From positions 213,079-277,078 of the forward strand of contig JAJFTO010000016.1 in assembly GCA_021372865.1 (NCBI GenBank): 64,000 nt of DNA, read 5' to 3'. The DNA comes from Porphyromonadaceae bacterium. GTDB lineage: Bacteria; Bacteroidota; Bacteroidia; Bacteroidales; Dysgonomonadaceae. Both the position numbers and the translations under genes were made by a program. The notes under the pieces are model-generated. The model saw only the letters and a program-made list of their open reading frames with translations. It was not told the origin of the DNA and searched no databases. Each line of letters opens with the position of its first letter. Positions within the stretch are counted from its first letter, which is position 1. This document shows positions 1-8,329 of the stretch, piece after piece.

Positions 1-381
1 AATCTGATGCAATACATTGTACTGAATCAGATTGATTAAAACAAAACAGCCAACCATAGAAATCCATACATATAGTAATGAAATTCCAATGTATGTTAGA
101 CCCTTTTTGCGTTGTTCCAGGATATAATAGAAGGTATATACCAGTACGAGCAGACCGGACACTTTTCCAAATCCCCCCAGAAATTTTTCGAAATTATGCG
201 ATAACAATACCTCCCGCACTATATAACCGATAAATCCACTGTAAAACATGACCCATCCCCACAGGATAAAAAAAATACCGTTGATTCTTATTTTCTTTTG
301 AGAGCCCTGAATCATCTCATTAATTGCCTGAGATGATTGGTTTTCATTACACGGATCTGAAGTTTGTTGTGTATTTTCCAT
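1..381 (-). CDS. Hypothetical membrane protein (C-terminus beyond window edge)
   Basis: The reading frame opens at an ATG whose complement is at 379-381 and stays open to base 1, giving about 127 visible residues. It begins MENTQQTSD, with a polar N-terminus of about 30 residues. Three hydrophobic stretches follow at roughly residues 32-55, 68-88 and 96-120, consistent with membrane helices. I recognise no family motif. The next gene upstream on the same strand (TRIC-like) ends about 80 bases away, so co-transcription is possible. The C-terminus is not visible, so neither length nor topology can be judged. Confidence 0.6.
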   Translation of the reverse strand, partial: MENTQQTSDPCNENQSSQAINEMIQGSQKKIRINGIFFILWGWVMFYSGFIGYIVREVLLSHNFEKFLGGFGKVSGLLVLVYTFYYILEQRKKGLTYIGISLLYVWISMVGCFVLINLIQYNVLHQI

Positions 382-461
382 TTTTTTTCGGGTTTAATTG
401 GTAAAACGATTTTGTAATAAAAAAATTCATTAAGGTAGGCTGTAATGTTCAGGCTGGTTGA

Positions 462-1085
462 TTATTTTTTTGAAAAAGCCGGCAGATTCCAATGAAAACG
501 CAATGCCAACATTCGCAACGAGAAACCAACAATTATTGCAATGATGGACATCCAGTCATTTGTTAACCAGTCGAATGAAACTCCCAATACCACGATCAGC
601 GCACCCAACAGGGCCGCTGATGCATAGATTTCTCTTTCTAATACCACGGGAACTCTGTTTAATAAAATATCACGTATGATTCCTCCCCCAACGGCTGTGA
701 CGATACCCAAAAGGATGGCTACTTCTGCATTGTGACCAAAAATAAGCGATTTTTGCGCTCCTGTAACGGCAAATAACGCCAATCCTGCCGCATCGAACAG
801 GATGACCGGTCTTTTAATTTTTTCGACAACCGGAAATAACCAAATGGTCATTGTTGCTGCGAACATTGCTGTGGCAAGGTAGTACCAATTGGTTAGTCCT
901 GCCGGCGGGATGGCTCCGATACAAAGGTCGCGGATAATTCCCCCGCCACAGGCTACCATAAAAGCAACGGAAAAAATTCCAAACAAATCAAGTCCGCGTT
1001 CTCTTGCGGCTGTTGCTCCACTGATAGCAAAAGCGAATGTCCCTGCCAAATCAAGGAAATAATAAAAAGTATGCAGCTCTTCCAT
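462..1085 (-). CDS. TRIC/UPF0126 (YadS/YicG-like) membrane protein
   Basis: This 207-residue integral membrane protein has the duplicated architecture of the UPF0126/TRIC family. Two halves of about three helices each carry the hallmark GGGIIRD, once near residue 47 (CGGGIIRDLC) and once near residue 133 (VGGGIIRDILL). In the family these glycine-rich segments line the pore of a trimeric cation channel; prokaryotic homologues conduct K+/Na+, and some have been proposed as amino-acid exporters. Length matches the family (about 200-210), so the gene looks intact. The start is the first ATG after a stop and gives the usual hydrophobic first helix. It is divergent from the phosphoesterase gene at 1219. 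Function in this organism is inferred only. Confidence 0.85.
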   Translation of the reverse strand: MEELHTFYYFLDLAGTFAFAISGATAARERGLDLFGIFSVAFMVACGGGIIRDLCIGAIPPAGLTNWYYLATAMFAATMTIWLFPVVEKIKRPVILFDAAGLALFAVTGAQKSLIFGHNAEVAILLGIVTAVGGGIIRDILLNRVPVVLEREIYASAALLGALIVVLGVSFDWLTNDWMSIIAIIVGFSLRMLALRFHWNLPAFSKK

Positions 1086-1179
1086 TTACCAAATATAATT
1101 GAATTCTAAATTACGAAATTTTTATCAATCACATCAATATTTCCAAAAAACAAATTAACTGTCTCTCTGTTTTCTTTAC

Positions 1180-1187
1180 TAACTTTG
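1180..1187 (+). promoter_or_regulatory. Bacteroidota -7 element TAACTTTG
   Basis: TAACTTTG matches the TAnnTTTG -7 consensus. It lies about 32 bases before the ATG at 1219, predicting a leader of roughly 25 nucleotides. A clear TTG -33 partner is not visible at the expected spacing. Confidence 0.5.
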
Positions 1188-1218
1188 TTGCGATCAATCC
1201 TAAAAACACTTTTTCATC

Positions 1219-3774
1219 ATGGACAGAAAAACATATTTCTATTTATTCGTGAGTGCATTACTTTTTTCCACATGTGTAAGCCGACGGGATGTTCCAAAAA
1301 ACGGGAGTTCAGATAATCTTTTTTCTAACAAAGAAATAACAGTAGGAGAGCAGGATGGTGGAAAACATATAGTAAGCACGTCTCAAATAGTTGATCCAGT
1401 CGGAAGTTCAATCATCTTTCCCGGAAGTTCGGTGGATGTAGCTTTAAGTCCTGATGAGAATTTGCTGGCTGTAAAAAACAGTTCGGGTGTAGTTTTTATA
1501 GAGCGAAAAACACGTAAAATATTGCAAACACTGAAGTATCCCCGCGGGGGAAGTTCCTTTTATGGCATCGCATGGATTTCAAATCAAAAAGTATGGGTTA
1601 CGGACAACAGAGGATCTCTACGTTCGGCAGTGATGGATAAAAATGGAAAATTTGCCTGGAGTGAAGCAATAAACTTGCCCGGTTTTGACAAGGAAAGTTC
1701 TTTTCCCGGGGGCATTGCAATAAATAATGAAACTTTATATGTCACGCTGAACAGAAATAATTCAATCGGTGTTATCGATCTGAAGACAAATGCATTGATT
1801 AAGCAGATTCCGGTGGGGGTGGCTCCTTGTGCAATTTTGATAAAAAATAATAAAGCCTATGTGACCAACTGGGGAGGACGTGTTCCAAAGACAGGGGATT
1901 TTACACACAAGAGTTCAGGAAGTCCCGTGGTGATAGACGATAAAACGGGTGTTGCTTCATCCGGGACGGTATCTGTGATATCGTTGGATACACATACAGT
2001 AATCAAAGAAATCAACGTGCACCTTCATCCGTGTGCAATGGCTTTCTCTCCCGACAGTTCATCGTTATATGTGGCCAATGCAAATAGTGATTTGATATCG
2101 GTAATCAATACAAAATCAGATAAAGTAACTGGAACCATAAATTGTAAACCCGTACCAAAAATCCCATTCGGGAGTTCGCCAAACGATATGGTTACTTCTC
2201 CGGATGGCAAAACGCTTTATGTGGCCAATGGAGGGGACAATCTTATATGTGTGATCGATCTGGTGAATAAAAATATAAAAGGATTAATCCCGGTAGGTTG
2301 GTATCCCATTGCCATTGAAATTTCAAAAGATGGCCGCGAATTATCGGTCTTGAATATGAAAGGAATCGGCAGCAGACAAAAAGGTGTCAGAGAACATGGC
2401 TTTAATACCCACGACCGTACCAGTTCGGTTACTTTTGTTTCTGTCCCTGATCCCGTGGTTCTGGATTTATATACCAAAAAAGCATCTGAAAATATGAATT
2501 TGCCTGAAGTGTATCAAAGTATTGCTTCTACGGGTAAGGGCATAAAAATGGTACCCATTCCAACCGAACCAAATGAAAAATCGGTTTTTAAACATGTCGT
2601 CTATATAATTAAAGAAAACAGAACTTACGATCAGGTTTTCGGAGATATTTCGAAAGGGAATGGAGACAGTACGCTGTGTATGTTTGGCGAACATACTACG
2701 CCGAATCACCACAAATTGGCAGATGAGTTTGTTTTGCTGGACAATACGTATTGCAACGGCGTTTTAAGTGCAGAAGGACATCAATGGACGAGCCAGGGAT
2801 ATGTGACAGATTATTTGGAAAGGGCTTTCCCGAATTTCATCCGTAGCTATCCATGGAATGGTGACGATCCTTTGGTATACTCTCCGAAAGGTTTTATCTG
2901 GGATTATGTATTAAATGCAGGGTTGTCTTTCAGAACTTATGGGGAATTTGTCAGGGATAGCATAATCCCGGGGGATGCCACGTGGACGGATATTTATGAA
3001 GATTATGTAAGCAGGCAAAACAGGATAAAAATCCATGCAATACCGACCATCCATACACTTGAGGGCAATTATTGCCCTACCTATACCGGTTCGCCCAGAA
3101 CAATCAACGATCAGTATAAAGCCGATCAGTTTATTAAAGAACTCAATGATTTTGAGAAAACGAACGCTTTCCCGAATTTAATGATGTTGTCTCTGCCAAA
3201 CAATCATACTTCCGGCACACAGGAGGGATTTCCTACGCCGAGCGCCATGGTCGCCGACAATGATCTTGCATTGGGCAGAATTGTGGAAGCAATCAGTAAA
3301 AGTAAATTTTGGAAGGAGACCGTGATTTTCGTCATTGAAGATGATCCCCAAAACGGATTGGATCATGTGGACGGGCATCGTACGGTTGCTTTCTGCATTA
3401 GTCCCTATACTAAGAGGAAGGCAGTGGTGAGTACGCATTATAATCAAAACAGCATATTGCGTTCAATTCAATTAATATTTGGCCTTCCTCCCATGACTCA
3501 GTTTGATCTCTTTGCTTTGCCAATGAACGATTGTTTTACGGATATGCCGGATTTCACTGCCTATGAACATTTGCCCAATAATGTACCACTTGATGAAATG
3601 AATCCCCGCCTGGCTGATATTTCCGGTGAACAGCTGAATTGGGCAAAAAAATCAATGGCATTGAATTTATCAATCAATGATGACCTGAATGTGGAAGAAG
3701 AAATCACTTTAAATAAAGTCCTCTGGCATTCAGTAAAAGGTTATGACAGACCTTATCCTGAAATGAATAAATAA
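1219..3774 (+). CDS. YVTN beta-propeller / phosphoesterase lipoprotein
   Basis: An 851-residue exported protein. The N-terminus has a lipoprotein signal with lipobox FSTC (Cys19). Residues about 70-410 hold repeated YVTN/YncE-type propeller blades (VALSPDE, LYVTLNRNNSIGVID, LYVANANSDLISVIN, LYVANGGDNLICVID). From about residue 450 the chain becomes a phosphoesterase of the alkaline-phosphatase superfamily (IKENRTYDQVFGD, then EGHQWTSQGYVTD, and near the end FVIEDDPQNGLDHVDGHR, typical metal-ligand segments). This two-domain order is known from Bacteroidota proteins annotated as bifunctional YncE/alkaline phosphatase. The substrate is unknown; phosphate esters or phospholipids are plausible. 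It stands alone between divergent and convergent neighbours, with its own likely promoter. Confidence 0.85.
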   Translation: MDRKTYFYLFVSALLFSTCVSRRDVPKNGSSDNLFSNKEITVGEQDGGKHIVSTSQIVDPVGSSIIFPGSSVDVALSPDENLLAVKNSSGVVFIERKTRKILQTLKYPRGGSSFYGIAWISNQKVWVTDNRGSLRSAVMDKNGKFAWSEAINLPGFDKESSFPGGIAINNETLYVTLNRNNSIGVIDLKTNALIKQIPVGVAPCAILIKNNKAYVTNWGGRVPKTGDFTHKSSGSPVVIDDKTGVASSGTVSVISLDTHTVIKEINVHLHPCAMAFSPDSSSLYVANANSDLISVINTKSDKVTGTINCKPVPKIPFGSSPNDMVTSPDGKTLYVANGGDNLICVIDLVNKNIKGLIPVGWYPIAIEISKDGRELSVLNMKGIGSRQKGVREHGFNTHDRTSSVTFVSVPDPVVLDLYTKKASENMNLPEVYQSIASTGKGIKMVPIPTEPNEKSVFKHVVYIIKENRTYDQVFGDISKGNGDSTLCMFGEHTTPNHHKLADEFVLLDNTYCNGVLSAEGHQWTSQGYVTDYLERAFPNFIRSYPWNGDDPLVYSPKGFIWDYVLNAGLSFRTYGEFVRDSIIPGDATWTDIYEDYVSRQNRIKIHAIPTIHTLEGNYCPTYTGSPRTINDQYKADQFIKELNDFEKTNAFPNLMMLSLPNNHTSGTQEGFPTPSAMVADNDLALGRIVEAISKSKFWKETVIFVIEDDPQNGLDHVDGHRTVAFCISPYTKRKAVVSTHYNQNSILRSIQLIFGLPPMTQFDLFALPMNDCFTDMPDFTAYEHLPNNVPLDEMNPRLADISGEQLNWAKKSMALNLSINDDLNVEEEITLNKVLWHSVKGYDRPYPEMNK

Positions 3775-3885
3775 CATTCGTATTGTTTTCAAACTTTTGG
3801 CCACTAGGCCGACGGGTACATCGAAAAGATCTATGTGAAGTCAGGAATTCTGAAGTATGAAGTGTGGAAACAATTTTTGGGTGGT

Positions 3886-4491
3886 TTACTTTCGGAAAAT
3901 ATGAAGCTGAACTTGTCCCGTACGTTTAAAACCATTTGTCTGGAAACCTGCATTTTTAAAAGTGGCTTCGATCTCTTTTGGGGCGTAGAACTTCACGTCG
4001 CCGGCTTTTGACAAAGGTACGAACGGGTTGAGCAATGTACGAAGCAGAGGCGAAAAATAAATCTCCGCGATGTAGAGCCTGCCCTCCGGTTTCAATAAAC
4101 GGTAGGCCTCTCGGGCGAACCCTTTTACGTCCGGGAAATGGTGATAAGCTGCAGAGACGGTGATTGCGTCGAAGGCCTCATCCTGAAAAGAGGTCTCTTC
4201 ACAAGAACTTACATCAAACTGAAATTCAGGATACATGCTCCTCGCACTGTCGATCATTTTTTCTGAGATATCGATGCCGTATCCCTTCAGCCTGTACTTT
4301 GCTGATAGCATTTTCAGTAATGAGCCATTTCCACAGGCCACATCCAACAAGCTGTTCCTTTCGGATTCAATCACGATTTCATCGAGCAGCATCCTTTTGA
4401 AACGCAGGGTGTACAGGGCTTCCAGGCTGTCGTTGTATCCATTTGCCAGCTTGTTGTAATATTCTCTCGATTTTTGTGCGTACGTTTTCAT
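3886..4491 (-). CDS. Class I SAM-dependent methyltransferase
   Basis: 201 residues with a Rossmann methyltransferase fold. Motif I is LLDVACGNGSLLKML near residues 48-62, followed by GYGIDISEKMID (acidic residue binding the SAM ribose), then FDAITVSAAYHHFPD and a post-motif LLKPEGRLYIAEIY. It belongs to the Methyltransf_11/UbiE-like group, and the substrate cannot be read from sequence. The gene sits alone, convergent with the phosphoesterase gene and next to a stretch of gene relics, so it may be accessory. The tail is short after the last strand but the length is ordinary for the group. Confidence 0.85.
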   Translation of the reverse strand: MKTYAQKSREYYNKLANGYNDSLEALYTLRFKRMLLDEIVIESERNSLLDVACGNGSLLKMLSAKYRLKGYGIDISEKMIDSARSMYPEFQFDVSSCEETSFQDEAFDAITVSAAYHHFPDVKGFAREAYRLLKPEGRLYIAEIYFSPLLRTLLNPFVPLSKAGDVKFYAPKEIEATFKNAGFQTNGFKRTGQVQLHIFRK

Positions 4492-4664
4492 CGTTGGTTT
4501 CGGGTGATTCTGAATTTTAATTATTTTTTATATTACTGTGTGTCACCTAAATTGAGTATGTTTTTAAATCGAATAAAGATAATAGAAATTATTCACAATA
4601 AACACAATCCACTAATTATTAATCTAATGCGATTCCATGAAAGTAATCCCGCATGTTACTCCCC

Positions 4665-4692
4665 AAGATACCCCCCCCAAGATACCCCCCCC
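4665..4692 (+). repeat. Tandem 14-bp unit with C8 tracts
   Basis: AAGATACCCCCCCC occurs twice head to tail, followed by a third partial copy (AAGACACC). A 14-base unit is not a multiple of three, so each copy changes the reading frame of the linker it lies in. C8 runs are prone to slippage. Confidence 0.8.
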
Positions 4693-4717
4693 AAGACACC
4701 ATCCAGAACACGATGCA

Positions 4718-4759
4718 AGTGACATGCAAGTTACCATGCATGGTAACTTGCATGTCACT
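4718..4759. repeat. Perfect 42-bp palindrome
   Basis: The 18-base arm AGTGACATGCAAGTTACC is followed by ATGCAT and then by its exact reverse complement, so all 42 bases form an uninterrupted palindrome. It lies inside the AlbA_2-type tail relic, where codons for repeated QVT/HVT occur. Repetitive VT codons make part of the symmetry easy to generate, but a perfect 42-mer is unusual. Confidence 0.95.
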
Positions 4760-4935
4760 GATTCTATTAAAGAGCCAATATTGGTTATATCAGATGAAAT
4801 GCCAAGAGAAGATTTACAAGAAAAATTAGACCTTAAGAATTGAGAGTATTTCTGAAAAATTAACTAACTTGCACGATATTTTTAGTCATAAAAAATATTT
4901 CATCTCTTTTTTTATTTGGATAATCTTTAAATCAA

Positions 4936-5578
4936 ATGGAATAAAATAACACTTAAAGAAGCAGTTCTAAGAAGTTTAGAAGAAATTAAAGAGATTACAA
5001 ATTATTGGGATGTCCTGGAACATATTAAAGCCAATAATTATTATGATTTTGGTGCGGCGAAAACTCCCGGTTCAACCATTTCTGCAGTACTGGGAGATTT
5101 CATCAGGAAGGGTGACAGCAGAGTAAAGAGAATTAAACAAAGTGGAGGTACATATTCCTATTATCTGACAAAAAATGAGGCTAATATCGATCTTCAACTT
5201 TTAAGTGGTGAAACAGAGGTCATAGAAGATGAAAAACCTAAATCGAAGAAAATAAAAACATACAATGAGCGATCTTTACACAAGCTATTGAGTAGTTTTC
5301 TAAAAAATACCGATACTTATTCAAAGACAATTTTTCACGAACATTCAAATGGAAAAGACAGCAATCAGATTTGGACACATCCTGATATGGTTGGGGTAAA
5401 ATTTCTAAACTTACAAACCAAGGCCAGCCAAAATCTTCTTAAATCAATTAATCGGGTTGATACCTTCAAACTGAGCGCGTACGAAATTAACAACGACAGT
5501 GAATTGAAAAAGGCTTACTTCCAGGCTGTATCTAATTCAAGTTGGGCTAATTATGGCTATCTGGTAGCTTTCGAGTAA
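4936..5578 (+). pseudogene. HrgA/HARE-HTH family gene, start frameshifted and 3' truncated
   Basis: A 212-codon open frame begins NKITLKEAVLRSLEEIKEIT and contains the HARE-HTH fold region (DVLEHIKANNYYDFGAAKTPGS, then VLGDFIRKGDSRVKRI). It continues into the HrgA-type C-terminal domain (SNQIWTHPDMVGVKFLN) and stops after YGYLVAFE, where relatives that I recall go on for roughly another 80-100 residues. No start codon is in frame. The ATG at 4936-4938 is followed by one extra G, and removing it gives M-N-K-I-T-L-K, the expected N-terminus. A stop lies just upstream in frame. HARE-HTH/HrgA proteins occur with restriction-modification and DNA-modification systems. No methylase or nuclease partner is visible here. 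Confidence 0.7.
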
Positions 5579-5580
5579 AG

Positions 5581-5763
5581 TCCTATTTTACAGAACAAGG
5601 TAAAACAATAGTGATTGAGAACATTCGTAAGTATATCGATGGAAATAGGGATGGCATTCTGGATGTGAACGATGAGACTTATGAAATAAAACCGCCCGTG
5701 GATCAAATTTTGGAAGATGATGTTTTTCAAATTTACGTTTACGGATTCTATAAAGAGGGTTGA
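5581..5763 (+). pseudogene. Unrecognised 5'-truncated coding fragment
   Basis: An open frame of about 60 codons with no start (SYFTEQGKTIVIENIRKY, then an EF-hand-like DGNRDGILDVND, ending IYVYGFYKEG) begins two bases after the HrgA stop in a different frame. Composition is protein-like rather than random. It may be the tail of a deleted exported protein. I do not recognise the family. From 5764 to 6086 I see only another short open stretch (5940-6059) that I could not support. Confidence 0.3.
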
Positions 5764-6086
5764 ATAAGTATTACAATGCGAATGTATGAAGCATAATTGA
5801 TAAAAACAAAGAATGAGAATCTAAGTTTTGGATTTTTTGTCTGTTAAGAAAGAATTATATCACGATATTTTATGAGATATGAATTGCTATAAGAAATTTC
5901 ATTTGTAGTTAAATAATTTAATATTAACGAACTAAGGAAAATAATTGCGGTTCCAAAAAGTGGGCGTGAACATTTATCATTTGAGGGGCAGAATATCACA
6001 ACACACATAATTTATGCAGGTGCAGAAAATTTATCAGGGCACCCTACAATTTACGGTTGAGAAACATGCAGTACTGAACAGAAGTT

Positions 6087-7583
6087 TCATGGTACAGAGA
6101 ATAAGGAGTTCTTTTTGGTTATAACAAATGCCTGGATATCGTTGCCTTTTAAAATCACGGTTCCCTGATTGCCAGAGACAAAATATTCTACGCCGTAAGA
6201 ATGCACTTGTTTTTGCGTTTCTGTATAGGGAATTGCATGTTGAGGTAAAGCCGCAAATCCCTTGAGTGTATCGAAATATTTCCCTCCGCGGTTGCCGGTA
6301 ACGTTGAAGGTTTTGTATGTAAAGATTTCGTTTTCGGTTGTGCCACTTAAAATATTTGCCTGTACCCATTCCGCGAAAAGATGTTGCTTGGGAATGCCGG
6401 TAACGACTGCAGTGGCGTTGAGTCCCAGCAATGAGTGCGTGGCCATTTCGCGAATGGCCTGCAAACCAAAGCGATCGTATAAATAGCTCATCCACATCAA
6501 TCCCATGCCATAGGAGCCGTAAATATTGTCATTCACATATTCCAGTTGCGTAAGAGATATTCCTGATGGATCATTCTGATAGGCAGCAATGTTTTCCCAC
6601 ATCAGATAGTCACCGTTTGGAAGACCATAACCGGAAAGTATCTCTGAAAGCAGCGCCTTCCCTTCTTCCACGGGTATCGATTCTTTCCCCACATGATAAC
6701 GGAAGTTCACCATGTGTTCAAATTCGTGCGAAAGAATGGGACGCCATTTGTCACTGAATGACGGGTCGGTGCTGTTATAAAGTCCCGGATTCAGATAAAG
6801 TATATTTCGATAATTCGAATATGGATTGTCCGTCGACACAGGCAACTGGTCCTTGTCATTGAAAAGGCCCGTAGAGGTACCGTCTGGATTCAAATCATCC
6901 TCCCTCCCTCCATTAAAGGCCAGAGGCAGTAATATGGCGACGCGAGAACTGCCATCGATCATGGGAGGATCTCCAAAATGGCTGGTAACAACAGGATAGG
7001 CCACATTGTCGAATTGTGCTGCTATTTCTTTTGCCTCTTCGTTGGTGATCAGGCTTGAATTTTCATCCACATACACGTCGCAATAGGTACCGATGGCTTT
7101 GAGTACTGCGCTGAACTGCACACTGGGGATATCCGGAAAAGTGGAAAGGTCAGACAGATCAAAAGTCCAAAAAGTTTCAATACTGCCAAGCTTCGCAGCT
7201 CTTGTTTTTCTGGTGTCAAAATTAATAAGATTACGATTATAAGGCTGGAATGCAGAAGCCGGAAGATGGTGAAAATCAGGGGATGACCTGAAGGATGTGC
7301 TTGCGAAATTATTGGCAACGCTTATTGTACTTGTCTGAATCGTGTATGCGTATGATTGTTCTGTTTCAGAGGCAGTGCTGAACACAGCTACAATGTCACC
7401 CTGTTTTACATCTGCACGGGCTTCTCCGTTGGCCCACTTTACGGCATACACACCCGGTGCCATCGCAACTTCATACGCTTGCTGGGGATCATCTTCTCCT
7501 GTATTGCATGAAATTATCATCATGCAGGCAATCACTACTATCACGTACATGTGACAGGGTAACTTATAAAAATTTAAGTTCAC
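6087..7583 (-). CDS. M30-like zinc metallopeptidase lipoprotein
   Basis: 498 residues with a lipoprotein signal (MMIISC, Cys26), so it is probably anchored in the outer membrane or at the cell surface. The zinc motif HEFEH lies near residues 287-291 in ILSHEFEHMVNFRYH, followed by EEGKALLSEIL, which supplies the downstream glutamate region. This matches the M30 (hyicolysin-like) layout HExxH...E. The N-terminal 60-160 residues resemble a dedicated propeptide or beta-sandwich domain. A beta-rich C-terminal segment ends abruptly at ITKKNSLFSVP, so the tail might be slightly shortened. A well-formed promoter lies 72 bases upstream. The gene is flanked on both sides by relics. Confidence 0.75.
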   Translation of the reverse strand: MNLNFYKLPCHMYVIVVIACMMIISCNTGEDDPQQAYEVAMAPGVYAVKWANGEARADVKQGDIVAVFSTASETEQSYAYTIQTSTISVANNFASTSFRSSPDFHHLPASAFQPYNRNLINFDTRKTRAAKLGSIETFWTFDLSDLSTFPDIPSVQFSAVLKAIGTYCDVYVDENSSLITNEEAKEIAAQFDNVAYPVVTSHFGDPPMIDGSSRVAILLPLAFNGGREDDLNPDGTSTGLFNDKDQLPVSTDNPYSNYRNILYLNPGLYNSTDPSFSDKWRPILSHEFEHMVNFRYHVGKESIPVEEGKALLSEILSGYGLPNGDYLMWENIAAYQNDPSGISLTQLEYVNDNIYGSYGMGLMWMSYLYDRFGLQAIREMATHSLLGLNATAVVTGIPKQHLFAEWVQANILSGTTENEIFTYKTFNVTGNRGGKYFDTLKGFAALPQHAIPYTETQKQVHSYGVEYFVSGNQGTVILKGNDIQAFVITKKNSLFSVP

Positions 7584-7658
7584 AATTTTGTAATTTAATT
7601 TAATGTCAATCCTAAAATATGTTGTTTGTTTCTGAAAGAGTATTTAGATGCGATTGAT

Positions 7659-7690
7659 CAAATATATCCAAACTTAATTAACGACCGCAA
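7659..7690 (-). promoter_or_regulatory. Promoter for the M30-like peptidase
   Basis: On the minus strand TTG (7690-7688) is followed after 21 bases by TATATTTG (7666-7659), a full match to TTG-N19-21-TAnnTTTG. Predicted start is near 7655, leaving a leader of about 70 nucleotides. Confidence 0.65.
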
Positions 7691-7745
7691 ATTAGATTAA
7701 AAATTTCTTATAGAAAAGAAAATTACGGTATTTTAAAACGTGCGC

Positions 7746-8075
7746 TTATATTACAAAATCCCAAAAATTGGTTTTGTTCACAACGTTGAAATCTGTATCC
7801 GGATAATTTTCTTTGAATTGGGAAGGAACTTCAACCTTTTTGTTACCTCATTTGAACTCAAAAGCAGATATGGTACCGTTGAATTCTACTATCAGATCAA
7901 TCTCTTGCTTATTGTAACTGCGCCAAAAGTAAAATGATGCATATTCATTGGCGTTATTTCTTTTTTTAATTCGTTCACTGATAAGAAAACTTTCCCAGAG
8001 TGTCCCTCTATCTTCCCGCGTGGAAATCACCCTGAAGTCATTAATTAAGTAACGCAAAAGTAGTAAATTATTCAA
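7746..8075 (-). pseudogene. Relic of a DUF4143 AAA ATPase, with in-frame nonsense codon
   Basis: About 110 codons matching the C-terminal end of the Bacteroidota AAA/DUF4143 ATPases. They read REDRGTLWESFLISERIKK, then FYFWRSYNKQEIDLIVE, then AFEFK, followed by TGA (7848-7850), and the same frame resumes GNKKVEVPSQFKENYPDTDF and ends NFWDFVI. Family members usually have Trp after the FEFK segment, so TGG to TGA is the likely mutation. The frame is closed by a stop at 8076-8078, so the N-terminal ATPase module is gone. These proteins are often mobile, toxin-antitoxin-like accessory genes. Confidence 0.7.
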
Positions 8076-8103
8076 TCAATTGAAGAAATTACTTGAATAA
8101 TAT

Positions 8104-8210
8104 TCAAAACGTTGAAGAATTTTGAGATTTTCTGTTTACAAACGAGTAATCTCTGATAAGGTTGTCATATCCCTTAAAAAAGTCATCAATTATGAAATAG
8201 ATTTACTCAT
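8104..8210 (-). pseudogene. Possible N-terminal relic of an IS982-like transposase
   Basis: From an ATG (complement at 8208-8210) the frame reads MSKSI. After a one-base loss it reads IIDDFFKGYDNLIRDYSFVN, then stops. DDFFKGYD near the N-terminus resembles the start of Bacteroidota IS982-family transposases. Only about 35 codons remain and no terminal repeats are visible, so the assignment is tentative. Confidence 0.3.
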
Positions 8211-8329
8211 TTTCTTTTTTATTTTTAAAGGTATTCGTGATACGCTTCGCTTAATTCTGTAACTTTATGCTCGAGCAAGGAACTAACGAAACGGATTCCA
8301 TCGATTCATTTACGAACAAAAGATAGATT

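Larger units (their letters stand above)
4637..4843 (+). pseudogene. Relic: C-terminal tail of an AlbA_2-type ATP-binding protein
   Basis: The 68 codons carry the tail signature of the Bacteroidota AlbA_2 (Fic/RecG-like, divergent AAA) ATP-binding proteins: a degenerate VTPQDTP-type linker, an MQVT...HVTD segment, then EPILVISDEMPREDLQEKLDLKN, which resembles the winged-helix end of that family (DEM-REELQEKLGLK). The large N-terminal catalytic part is absent. The linker is disturbed by two runs of eight cytosines that shift the frame. It is best read as the leftover of a deleted gene; expression is unlikely. Family assignment is from recalled motifs, not a search. Confidence 0.5.

Noticed and set aside
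1090..1097. TATATTTG on the minus strand as promoter of the TRIC-like gene
   Set aside because: It would place the transcript start on the ATG itself and has no -33 partner at the right spacing; probably chance in AT-rich DNA.
3808..3885. Open stretch reading ADGYIEKIYVKSGILKYEVW before the methyltransferase end
   Set aside because: Too short and without a start. It might be a coding relic but cannot be tied to any family.
5940..6059. Plus-strand stretch reading IIAVPKSGREHLSFEGQN and on to a stop
   Set aside because: Protein-like, but only about 40 codons, no start, and no recognised family.
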